Assembly: GCA_037176885.1 (NCBI GenBank)
Contig: JAWWNJ010000288.1
Span: 1 to 64,000, forward strand
DNA from: Favolaschia claudopus
Lineage: Eukaryota > Basidiomycota > Agaricomycetes > Agaricales > Mycenaceae
DNA length: 64,000 bases
Direction: 5' to 3'
The notes under the pieces were generated by a model, which saw only the letters and a list, made by a program, of their open reading frames with translations, was not told the DNA's origin and did not search any database. Positions 56,104 through 64,000 of the stretch are shown in pieces; the first letter of the stretch is position 1, and every line of letters begins with the position of its first letter. The translations under genes and the position numbers were made by a program.

Positions 56104-56181
56104 ACCCTAGTGATGGCATTAATTTCTATATATGGAACCCTAATTACGCTTCCGTTGCTCGAGCAGCAATATTGACATCCT

Positions 56182-57131
56182 TCACTCCGCAGGGATGCGT
56201 CGATGTGACTTATACTTTTCAACAGCGTACGCAGCTTGGCGGAGGTTGAGACCTTGTCTGAAAATTGAAAGCAACACAATATCAATGAAAAAATCAACCT
56301 GGAGTGGCAAAAAACCCACCTGTACGCATCCATATACCTGTAACAGTGCCGGAAATAACGTCGAATTGTAGTGGTAGTAATGAGATCGAGGGGCTCGGGA
56401 ACTAGTTGCTGCGCCCGCACAAAAGTCCCATTGGTGAGCTCTCGGAAACCTGTCCAATAGTTCCGATGAATAAGCAGCGGGCATGTTAATTAAAATAAAC
56501 TCACGGCGCTTCAACTGGCCCCAAACCATCTCGATAGGATTGAGCTCACAGTGGAACTTTGGGAGGAAAATACATTTGTGACCAGCTTTCTCAATGATAA
56601 ATCCCGCTGTAGAGAAAGAGCCCGCTGCATACAACAGTCAGCGTCACGGTCAAGGTCAGTGTCTTCGTGCTCGGATACACCACGCTCGCCAAGCGCAGGA
56701 ATACCGGAACCGTCAATCTCGTCTTCCCGCGACTTTGCTTCTTTCATCGCCTTCTCCCGTGCTGCCTGCGATAGCTTGCAGACATTACAAACACCGACAA
56801 TTTTCTTCCCATGCTTAGCCTCGAAACCCGCAAGTAGGCCGCGCTCACGGAGTACTTGCTCCATCCCCTTCGGTCGGCCCGCCAACGACTTTCCTTCCCC
56901 ATCAACACCCTGGTAATCAGCGGGAAACACCATCGACCGCGGCTGACCTGTCGCGGGATTGACAGTATCGCGCATGATTGGTTGCTTCCCCCCGGGTCCT
57001 CGATTCATCTTGTGAGCAAGAAGGGCATCGGAAGCGAATGCCTCATGAGCTGAAGAACAGTCGAAGACAAAAACAGCGACACCGTTCGGGAATTTGACAT
57101 TGAAGATCTTGATAGCGTCTTTCACCTGGGA
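56182..57131 (-). pseudogene. DDE transposase C-terminal part, right copy
   Basis: Mirror of 18062-19011 with the same exon-intron pattern. Because the G/C tract is two bases shorter (26), the frame here stays open through the tract to 57260. The left copy's frame is closed at the tract. That extension encodes polyproline and is unlikely to be native. Confidence 0.7.
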
Positions 57132-57157
57132 GGGGGGGGGGGGGGGGGGGGGGGGGG
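57132..57157 (+). repeat. poly-G tract
   Basis: 26 G residues, the partner of the 28-C tract at 18034-18061. Confidence 0.9.
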
Positions 57158-57250
57158 TCTGCCGAAGTCTCTGAAAAGAAACTTCGACCCCCGGTGCGGA
57201 TTTCGCGGATCGTTGGCTAACACTGTTTCGGTATGTAACTCCGACTAGGG

Positions 57251-58222
57251 TTAGAGTCACCTGAAGCTCGGGCTTTGCCGACCCAACTCAGTGCAATCAC
57301 CTATTTGGGGCATGGCAGCCTCGGCTACGAAGTCTTTACTCATTTCTGCCGCGGACTCGAATTGAGTTGAATCCATGCAAAATTCCTGTCCAAAACACTG
57401 TTTTATTTTTTTCAGACCCGAAAAAAGTGAAACACCGTGGGAAAAAATGGGTTCTCGACGCCAATCGCATTCTTTTGACGGGTTTCCTGGCCCAGAAAAA
57501 AGGAAATAAATTGCAGAAAATTATCTGACTATGAAATGGTGGTGTTGGAGAAGTGATGGTGGGCACTGTAGTCTCCCGCAGTCAGACTCCATAAGATATA
57601 AGTTATGACAGTCGATATATCTTTTATATGGAGTCTGATTTTACTGGCGCCTGCCAGATGGGACCTCGGATTTCGTGACAATTGATGGCACGTGAAAATC
57701 AAGCACAGACGGCTCCAGACAAGCACCTTCCACCTGTTCGACCGTTCCTGACGTCCTCGATACGATGGACTTCGTAGCATCTTGCAGAAACAGCTTGAAA
57801 CCCATTTTTCATGTCGTTAATCGGACACCTCGCCATTCTCGGACTTGCGGGAGGTGCTAGGGCATCTGCTGGACATATTAGGTATGGTGAAAGTGGTCCA
57901 GAGGAAGTGTATGAGACGTAGAAAGTACAGGACGCGCGTCGAAAAGTCGCGCTGAAGATCCTTCGGCCGAAATTCAAAGCGTGGACTTGATGGCAACCGT
58001 AGGTCGAAACGATACAGTAAGGCCTAGGCCCTAAATTAAGGGTTATTTCAGGATAAGGAAAGACCTGTATGCACACCAAGTTATGTCGCGGACGGGACTT
58101 CCACAAGATGAGTGCATATGAGTGGTCTTTAGAACTGCCCACTTTACACCATTGAAGTTGTATCTTCTTGGTCCATGGCCCTACCACTCAAATTCGAACG
58201 TGCCGGGATCTGCCGATGTCCG
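57251..58222. other. outer part of right arm
   Basis: Mirror of 16969-17940, holding dispersed repeat copy A (57251-57571) and the AT-rich hairpin (57582-57638). The open frame 57699-58187 has no family resemblance. The duplication ends at 58222. Confidence 0.6.
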
Positions 58223-58393
58223 ATATAAACTCCTGGTAATTATGCTCCTCTGTACCAGTATGTATGTGTTATGGGTTTATGTACTATATGTACAAATAAA
58301 TGTAAAGATTCGGTTCGGATGTATGTGTTTTGAATTTTATAGCCTACAGTAAAGTAGACGTCCAACATTATCGTGATATGCGTACGTACTCTA

Positions 58394-58925
58394 TCAAATT
58401 AAAAGGTACGAGGGATAATACTTCTGAGGACTTTCACGACAATAGGAGCACAGACAGGAAAGCAGGTTGAATGCAGGCTGTTGGATCTTATATCCAATGT
58501 GCACATGCAACGTACCGCCCTTTGTGCATTGTGAAAGCTTGCTAAATAAATCACGGAGCCGCCCCATGACCTCGACCTCGAGTGACCGCGGGTTCTCAAC
58601 GCTGATTTCGAGTGAGGAGAGGGACGGGTGGCGGCGGGATAGAAATGTGAGCCCACTGTCATATTCTGCCAGCTCTGCAAACCCATTCACAATGCCCTTG
58701 TTCACGCTGAGGTGGCGGAGATTCGGGAGCAGGTCTACGCTGACGACCATCTGCGATAGCAGGGAGGAAGCAACGTGGGAACTGCTATCGCTAACAAAGT
58801 TGTCCTTTATTCGCGTTCTAGTGGGTAATTTTTCAAAGCCTTTACACAGAGTATTGAGAAGGGTCTCTTGAGATATCCTACAAAATTCCAGACCTACCAG
58901 ATTTTTCCATGTTGTACAAACAGCA
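58394..58925 (-). pseudogene. LRR/F-box-like protein fragment
   Basis: The minus strand reads LVGLEFCRISQETLLNTLCK, SVDLLPNLRHLSVNKGIVNG, LSSLEISVENPRSLEVEVMG and RLRDLFSKL. The spaced Leu-rich strands resemble the C-terminal leucine-rich part of basidiomycete F-box-type proteins. The frame has no start of its own. At its 5' side it runs straight into the 60-bp dispersed repeat (58926-58984), so the N-terminus, including any F-box, is missing. Confidence 0.4.
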
Positions 58926-58984
58926 CTCAGAAACGCGCAAGCTCCCCCTTTACTGTAAGCCGGCACCGGCATTACAAAACATAC
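58926..58984 (-). repeat. dispersed 60-bp repeat, copy 3
   Basis: The complement reads GTATGTTTTGTAATGCCGGT, GCCGGCTTACAG and GGGGGAGCTTGCGCG, matching copy 1 at 29538-29598 over its full length with few changes. Confidence 0.75.
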
Positions 58985-59110
58985 TTTTCCAACTAGCACA
59001 ATGTGTAACTACGCACAAATCAATTCGAGTATCTGCTTTTTTCTTTCTTTCTATATTGCTTGCTACCGAGCTCCTTGTGATCCGCCCCAGACGATATTTT
59101 GAATGCCGAT
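58985..59110 (+). repeat. partial copy of a sequence in the large-duplication arms
   Basis: CACAATGTGTAACTACGCAC then AAATCAATTC..AGTAT resembles the stretch at about 54846-54960 (and its mirror near 20700-20810), which includes a T-rich run and CTTGTG(A/G)TC(C/T)GCCC. Similarity is about 75 per cent by eye. Confidence 0.5.
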
Positions 59111-59625
59111 TATCCAGGACCTCGCTCACGCGAATAAACTGTAACCTTCCTACCCTCCGCAAGAGCGAGCGACTTGGCTTTATCGGAGCGACCCGGCTCC
59201 ACATGCCTGTGTAGCGGCTGAGTCGCCTCCCCACAACCTCTCTATTACATATTTCCAACTCCCAAATGCTCTCCCGGAATTTGAGATCCTCAGGGAGCAA
59301 GCTCCCCCAAATTCCAATAATGGCGAGGCATGATCAGTCAATATGTACAAAGAGTTTAAGAGATCACTGATTCGTTGATCGCTGCCCAGTCCACCTGAGG
59401 CGCACCATTCCCATGCAATCCATTCTTTCCCGTCGCCTCCCGCCAGGCAACAGCAGCCATTGCGGTTCACATCTCATTCGCCTTTCTCGCCAGGTTGTTG
59501 TGGTTGTAGGCCCCCGTGTAGCGTTCCGGTCTCAAGCTCCGCATTAGGTAGTCCATCCTGCTTCCTCATCGTCACGCGCTGCTCCAGGCGCGACGAGTGG
59601 CCGACGATCTGATCTTCAATAGCGC
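59111..59625. other. no recognised gene
   Basis: Minus-strand frame 59180-59470 is short and matches no family. The near-palindrome GGGAGCAAGCTCCCCC occurs at 59294-59308, also seen at 30266 and 32916. Confidence 0.4.
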
Positions 59626-59759
59626 TTTTGTTCATTGCTTCGTTCGTTTCGGCAATGGGACAGCCACATAGATGTGGGTGTGGGGAACACACAGCGGCGA
59701 TGAGCCTTCGCCGCTGGCGCCCAGGTCGTGGGGTGATGGGATGCGCGAGGATGAACCCA
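59626..59759 (+). repeat. 134-bp perfect direct repeat, copy 1
   Basis: From TTTTGTTCATTGCTTCGTTC to GGATGAACCCA, identical base for base to 60029-60162. The intervening 269 bp is unrelated. Confidence 0.95.
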
Positions 59760-60028
59760 TTGCCCCACTCTGTGGCTACCTCTGTAAATGGAGGAAAGTT
59801 TTGAAGTTAACGAATAATCAGGCAAATTTAAAAATGAAGGGTAGGGCGGGCGGGAGAAGCAAAAGTGTCGTGAATGATGAGCTCTAGCGAGGTGAGAGAG
59901 GGTGAACGGGAAGTCGATGGTGGTGGTAGAAGAAGAGGAGAAGCTCGGATCAGGTCACATCAGATCGGCCCCTCTCTGCTGCATCACAAAACGGCACACT
60001 GTCTTCCCAGGCTCAGACAGTGTTTCTT

Positions 60029-60162
60029 TTTTGTTCATTGCTTCGTTCGTTTCGGCAATGGGACAGCCACATAGATGTGGGTGTGGGGAACACACAGCGG
60101 CGATGAGCCTTCGCCGCTGGCGCCCAGGTCGTGGGGTGATGGGATGCGCGAGGATGAACCCA
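60029..60162 (+). repeat. 134-bp perfect direct repeat, copy 2
   Basis: Identical to 59626-59759, offset 403 bp. There are no inverted termini or TG..CA ends, so it is not an obvious LTR pair. A recent local duplication is the simplest reading. Confidence 0.95.
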
Positions 60163-60239
60163 AAAAGAGACGCCCAGACGAGGGGATCCCACAGGCCCAC
60201 GGCTAACCCAAAACAGAAGGCGGCTTTGAATTGACTTGA

Positions 60240-62300
60240 TTTGGGTCATGAAATTCGAAACAACTTGGTTGAGTGGAATGCGGGAGTGGCAAGATTGCGT
60301 TTTGTGACAAACAGCTTCGGAAATGCGCTGCCGTGATGGAGTCAAGAAGGAATCCTGTGTGTTATTGGATTTCGGTGTTAAACGTGTCTTGATGAAACTA
60401 TCGAGACTCGAGAGTGATAAGCTGGGAGGAAGTAGTTGCCTTTAATTGGATACTATTCCATTTGAAAGAGGTTATGAATAGAGAGCAGTAGGGGATTGTT
60501 AGTTGAACTTGAGTAGAATCTGAAGTGTTCGCGCCGTAATCTTGAGTAATTAATATTGCATATAGAGGTACCATGATTACGTCTCAGGCCCGATTGAAGA
60601 TATGTGGAATTTAAAATTGAAGAAGGTCCGAAGGTCGCGAAGGAAAAGCAAGCATGAACTTGATGAAGATCCAGGGAATCACGTTCCGTGAAGTCGAGGA
60701 AAATCTATGAGGTTGAGCTAGAATAGGAAGAACCCGTGAATTGGATGTATAGAGGAAGTATTGGAGTATTGAGTTGGAGCCCAATAGGTTGCGTCGACGG
60801 ACCATGGCTTCTTGAGGATTATGCCTTGGAAAAAAAAAAAAAAAAGTACAATTGATCGAGGCAGCGCAATCAAATAGCCTCAATGTATGGATTTGACTTG
60901 AAGGACAGGTTCGATAATGCGTAGCTATTAATCGGATTTTGAACCGGCTTCAGACAACTGTCGGTGGGTGGTAATCGTTAGGAGATTGCGAGGGCGACGA
61001 GTGCGACGAGTGCGTGTAATGGTGAATGGTGTAGCTGTTAATGCTGAGTAGTCAAATTTTTGATGGCCAGGATTTGCGTTAAGAAATTGGTTGACTCTAA
61101 TGGATAAGCCAGTTGAAGGTTGATAACTTGTAACGTGACAATGGCCGTCCAGCGTATGGAATTGAAATTTGAATGTCAGCGAGGTGCCGTGAGCATCAGA
61201 TTCTGCACTGACACGTGCACCGAGTGAGCTTGAATGTGAAATGCTTATCACCTGAGCTTGAAATAAGTATATGATCGTTAGCGTCAGGCAGTGTGTGCGC
61301 GGAAGGCGCTTGAGTGTGAATGTAAGTCGCGGGTGACTGATGCTCTTCGGGGATTGGAAAGAGAACCAGAGGCAAGCCTTTGAGGAATTATGGATTCAAG
61401 TGAATCAGCGCGAGATGTGGTATGGTTGAAAAGCAATGAGCAAATTGCGAAGGAGAAATGCGAAGCGACGGTATTGAGAGAGTAGAGAGGCCTTAAGGGA
61501 CGCCCCAGGGAGCTAAATGGAAATGCTTGACCAGGAAGGGGTATTTTATGTGAATGGCGGGGAAAAATTTGAGCCTTGAAAGAAATGAGATCACTTTAAC
61601 CGTGGATGTGAGCATTGGAAGGCAACATTGAGCATAGATGCGAATGGAAAGTGTAGCCGGACGAGATGTCGCTGAAGACATCGTCATAAAACGTGAGGTA
61701 ATTCGTGAGATTGGAGATTACTGAGGCTAGACATCAGAATGACGCCGACTCTAGTGTGAAAGGTGAGAGATAAGTACGCGTGTGTGTGAATGGTTAGCCA
61801 CTGGGCCGGGATGAGATCGTGCAACATGATGGAAAATCGGTGTGAGCTTGAGTATGAAAATGAGAGTTTCATCACTTTGGCATTGATGCAATAGTGCAAA
61901 AATTAGAGGGAATGAAGGTGTAGTTTCAATGGCAGAGATTGGGATGTATTAAGCAGAAAGGTTGAAGGGCTAAATTCTCAGACTTGAATAGGAAGCTGAA
62001 TTTCAACCGTAGATCTTGCTTTAAGACGCGAACTAAAATTGAAAACATACGATAAGATGAATGTGATTTCGCGAAGGCGACTCGGAGAACATCGCGAAAT
62101 CAAAATCCCAAGAATTGTGGTGCGTCATCGAGATTGCACTGCGTGGACTTGCGAGTCTTGAACATGAATGCGAGGGGTCGAGATAGAGGGCTTGAGTATG
62201 GATAGGGCGGAGAATATGATTCGTGAATATTTCGAAGATAGAGCGTGGATCATGAGGGAAACCGTGCGGTGATATTTGATCGTGAAAGATGATTTGCCAA
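60240..62300. other. purine-rich, G-over-C skewed stretch without genes
   Basis: The plus strand is conspicuously rich in G and A with GAAT, GTGAA and TTGAG words for about 2 kb. No coding frame longer than 107 codons was found and no family was recognised. An A-run lies at 60831-60845. The asymmetry suggests transcription-associated skew or a long pyrimidine-rich region on the minus strand. Confidence 0.45.
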
Positions 62301-64000
62301 ATTTGACGGTAGGAGCGCGCTCAAGCAGCGCGCGCCTGCCGCTTCGCCTCTAGCACCCTGAAGCGGAGGGCTTGAGTAGCGAAGTGGGAATTGCAGAGTC
62401 GATCTGGAGATGTCGGTCGAGCGCTATTCGCATCGAGTTTCGGCAACACATCTGCATTGACCCCTTAGCGAATACGTCTACCCGCCCCCGCGACGTTTCC
62501 GTCCAACTTCCGTCGCTGTCGTATCTTATGTGTTGAATCCTTTTCAATTCGTTCACCCCACACTCAGGGGCAAGCCGGTATCCGGGCCCTTAGTCGCCAA
62601 TCACTGTTGAATACACCCCGGAAGATGGAACCGAGAAGGAGCCCAGCGGCGCCGTCCTTGTCCTATCCTCTCCAACACGGGATCGTTAGCTGGAATGCAC
62701 CATTCAACCAGGGTGGTCTCTCCTCGGCGGCTTGAACCAGACAGATGAATTGGCCCACAGACAGGAAAAAAAAGAAAAAAAAAAAAAAAAAAGGTCAAAG
62801 TCAACGCAGACCGACCCAAATTCCTCGAGTGGCGGTGAGTTTCCGGTGTCCTTTTTTGTGTATTTGATTTTAATTTCCCCACGTCGGAAGCTGGCGTTTT
62901 CACCCCATGGGTTCCTGGTGTGTGATTCCAAAATCGACTGAAATCCTGGCATGGACTCAGTGCGTGCACTTGCTGTCAGTGCTGCATTTTTTTTCTTTCT
63001 TTTTTCTCTTTCGATGTCAGGTTTCCTTCCGCCCGCTCCAACCGAAGCGAAAGGGAGGCGTCGCCTGTAGCGTTATAGGCGATGGTCTGAATCCCAGTGT
63101 GGAGAGGAAGTCCGCTCTTCTTCATTGTCACTCCTTATCGTCCCCCACCCCGATATTGCTCCTCAGGGTCAATTTGCCGGCTTCAAGGGACTGAACAGAG
63201 TCCCATTTTTAAGTTGGGAGGAGACGACGCAGACAATGTACAGTTGCGGCGAAATTAAATGCATTACCTAAAAAGGAAATTCCCATCAATCTGCCTCCAT
63301 TTTGCCCTCGTTGTATGATAGCGGACAGAACTTCATGTCAAGCCGTAATTTTGGTTGAAATTCTTCAAGATTTGAGATTTAGCAGGAACATAGGGTGGGT
63401 TTATAAGTAAAATTTTCATTCCAGAGAAAACGGAGTAACCCTAACCTAGGGTTAGAAAAGCGCGAAATTTTTGCGGAAATTTTCAAAATTGTGTGTACCT
63501 AACTTGTGATCTTGCGCTGAAAAATTTGCAATTTACCCTCCAAACAGCACCGGATTGCTCTGTGATGGTATTAGACTCCCCTGATACTGTGAACCATTTA
63601 GTTCAAAGTTGTTTGCTTTTTGTTCGTCTGCTCGGCGGCTATTTGATGCGTTGATGGGATCACAGGGCCACCGGTTACCGGTCGGCCCGGACCAAAAGCG
63701 CGAAATCCGGGGAGCAAAAATATTTTTTCAACTTTTCAAACTTTTGCACCGGGGGATCTTTAGCTGGCCTTCTTAGAGTGCTTTCTACACAATTTTCAAT
63801 TCACCTAGGTAAAAGGTGAGGTCACAGTAATGATTTCCAAATTGGGTAACCGACTTGTCACGAAGTTAGGTCCGCTATCATACTATCCTAACCCGTGATG
63901 TGTCCTCGAAATTGATGCAGGCCCATATTGTTCCGATTTCTTCAATTTTTTTGCTCGGCATTGAAGGGTATGTATAGTCACATGTGATACATACTCTTGA
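62301..64000. other. gene-free right end
   Basis: No recognisable protein. An A-rich tract lies at about 62767-62792. Near 63430-63450 the words TAACCCTAAC and CTAGGGTTAG form a small palindrome. The rest is unremarkable. Confidence 0.4.

Larger units (their letters stand above)
46684..58222 (-). repeat. large inverted duplication, right arm (11539 bp)
   Basis: The partner of 16969-29426. It lacks the two left-arm MITEs and has the empty target sites. At its inner end the retroelement reading continues uninterrupted into the unique spacer (46157-46683). The left arm instead changes abruptly to unrelated DNA at 29427. At its outer end the match breaks inside CGGACATCGGCA at 58222. Confidence 0.97.

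Noticed and set aside
56511..57260. Longer open frame of the right transposase copy
   Set aside because: The extra N-terminus is encoded by the poly-G/C tract as polyproline and exists only because the tract is two bases shorter than in the left arm.
16969..58222. Whole palindrome as an assembly artefact
   Set aside because: Not excluded without reads. However, two left-arm-only insertions with exact target duplications, dispersed substitutions and different flanks at all four junctions argue for two real loci.
59626..60162. The 134-bp direct repeats as a short LTR pair
   Set aside because: No TG/CA termini, primer-binding site or retroelement coding sequence between them.
1..64000. CRISPR arrays, rRNA and tRNA genes
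   Set aside because: No regularly spaced repeats, no rRNA-like conserved blocks and no convincing tRNA cloverleaf were noticed by eye. A covariance-model scan could still find a tRNA.

Overview
The window looks like repeat-rich chromosomal DNA of a filamentous basidiomycete (Agaricomycete-type) fungus. The readable genes carry short GT-AG introns of about 40-65 bp. The transposon fauna is typical of mushroom genomes: a Helitron, Ty3/gypsy pieces, a tyrosine-recombinase-type (DIRS/Ngaro-like) retroelement, an IS630/Tc1-like DDE transposase and many small TIR elements. The few host-like genes belong to fungal families: a 7-TM membrane protein, a Pho85-type cyclin, and a chromodomain/JmjC-like gene. 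No bacterial operons, CRISPR arrays or rRNA genes were seen.

The dominant feature is a very large, nearly identical inverted duplication. The left arm is 16969-29426 and the right arm is 46684-58222, separated by 17.3 kb. The arms differ by about a dozen substitutions that I noticed, four bases of small indels, and two transposon insertions present only in the left arm (19921-20374 and 28151-28594). Each insertion has its own target-site duplication, and the right arm shows the intact empty site. Each arm carries the same set: a DDE transposase remnant, gypsy RT and RNase H scraps, a truncated host gene cut off at a TA-flanked TIR, an apparently intact 7-TM gene, a foldback MITE, a second transposase remnant, a LINE-like RNase H piece and the 3' part of a DIRS-like retroelement. 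Only the right arm is continuous with the 5' half (gag, start of RT) of that retroelement.

Inside the spacer lies a second, older inverted duplication (about 32492-34018 against 37805-40350). It carries two copies of a cyclin gene with a conserved 54-bp intron. Its right arm was later interrupted by a 1081-bp MULE-like element with an 11-bp target duplication, again with an empty site in the partner arm.

Outside the arms, the left flank holds a decayed gypsy gag (3.9-5.0 kb, minus strand) and a decayed Helitron (about 5.9-12.3 kb, plus strand). The Helitron's HUH motif is broken by a stop codon and its helicase by a 621-bp TA-flanked MITE. A chromodomain/JmjC-like pseudogene follows at 14.2-15.6 kb. 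The right flank (58.2-64 kb) holds an LRR-like fragment, a perfect 134-bp direct repeat and a long strand-asymmetric stretch without recognisable genes. Overall this is a transposon graveyard in which large segmental inversions have duplicated two plausible host genes.
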